Positions 6,975 to 7,019 of a DNA stretch of 7,019 nucleotides are shown in pieces. A model generated the notes under the pieces. The model saw only the letters and a program-made list of their open reading frames with translations. It was not told the DNA's origin and made no database searches. Position 1 is the stretch's first letter. Each line of letters opens with the position of its first letter. This DNA is from an uncultured Ruminococcus sp. (lineage in GTDB: Bacteria; Bacillota; Clostridia; Oscillospirales; Ruminococcaceae): NCBI GenBank assembly GCA_946404705.1, contig CAMJES010000112.1, forward strand, positions 1 through 7,019, written 5' to 3'. The position numbers were made by a program, and so were the translations under genes.

Positions 6975-7019
6975 AGATCGGAAGAGCGTCGTGTAGGGAA
7001 AGAGTGTAGATCTCGGTGG
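6975..7019. other. Illumina sequencing adapter contamination
   Basis: All 45 terminal bases, beginning AGATCGGAAGAGCGTCGTGT, match from memory the reverse complement of the Illumina universal (P5/TruSeq) adapter. This is a library artefact at the contig end, not genomic sequence. It should be removed before submission or comparison. Confidence 0.98.

Noticed and set aside
1..7019. CRISPR arrays, tRNA or rRNA genes, insertion sequences, attachment sites
   Set aside because: No regularly spaced repeats, cloverleaf-like segments, transposase motifs or flanking repeats were found by reading both strands.

Overview
The window looks like a chromosomal contig fragment from an AT-rich anaerobic Firmicute (Clostridia, Ruminococcus-like gut bacterium). 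This is inferred from strong AGGAG-type Shine-Dalgarno sites, consensus sigma-A promoter spacing, roughly 25-50 % GC and the gene families present. No rRNA, tRNA, CRISPR array, transposase or integrase is visible. The last 45 bases (6975-7019) are not biological: they match the reverse complement of the Illumina universal (P5) adapter, so the true sequence ends at about 6974.

Region 1 (1-3851, + strand) is a predicted restriction-modification or defence pair. The window opens exactly at the NPPY motif of an Eco57I-type adenine-N6 DNA methyltransferase, whose N-terminal part is missing. Its stop overlaps by 8 bases the start of a 964-residue protein. That protein joins a GIY-YIG (T5orf172-like) nuclease domain, a full SF2 helicase/translocase core, a charged helical stretch, a Pro/Lys-rich linker and a small C-terminal beta-barrel resembling the UvrD/PcrA tail. 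The methyltransferase would mark self DNA, and the second protein would translocate on and cut unmodified DNA. No separate specificity subunit is visible. A GC jump occurs at the junction of the two genes. A hairpin plus T-tract terminator closes the unit.

Region 2 (3852-6209, + strand) starts with a good extended -10 promoter and a short leader that can fold over the ribosome binding site. It continues with two closely spaced genes: a 369-residue protein with a DUF2314-like middle domain and an SseB-like C-terminal domain, and a 346-residue tetratricopeptide-repeat protein. They are 16 bases apart and probably co-transcribed. Their role is unknown; SseB- and DUF2314-type domains are common in small accessory or immunity-like clusters.

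Region 3 (6210-6974) holds a perfect 15-bp inverted repeat acting as a shared terminator, then a convergent, 5'-truncated minus-strand gene for an all-helical, possibly HEAT-like protein that runs off the true contig end into the adapter.
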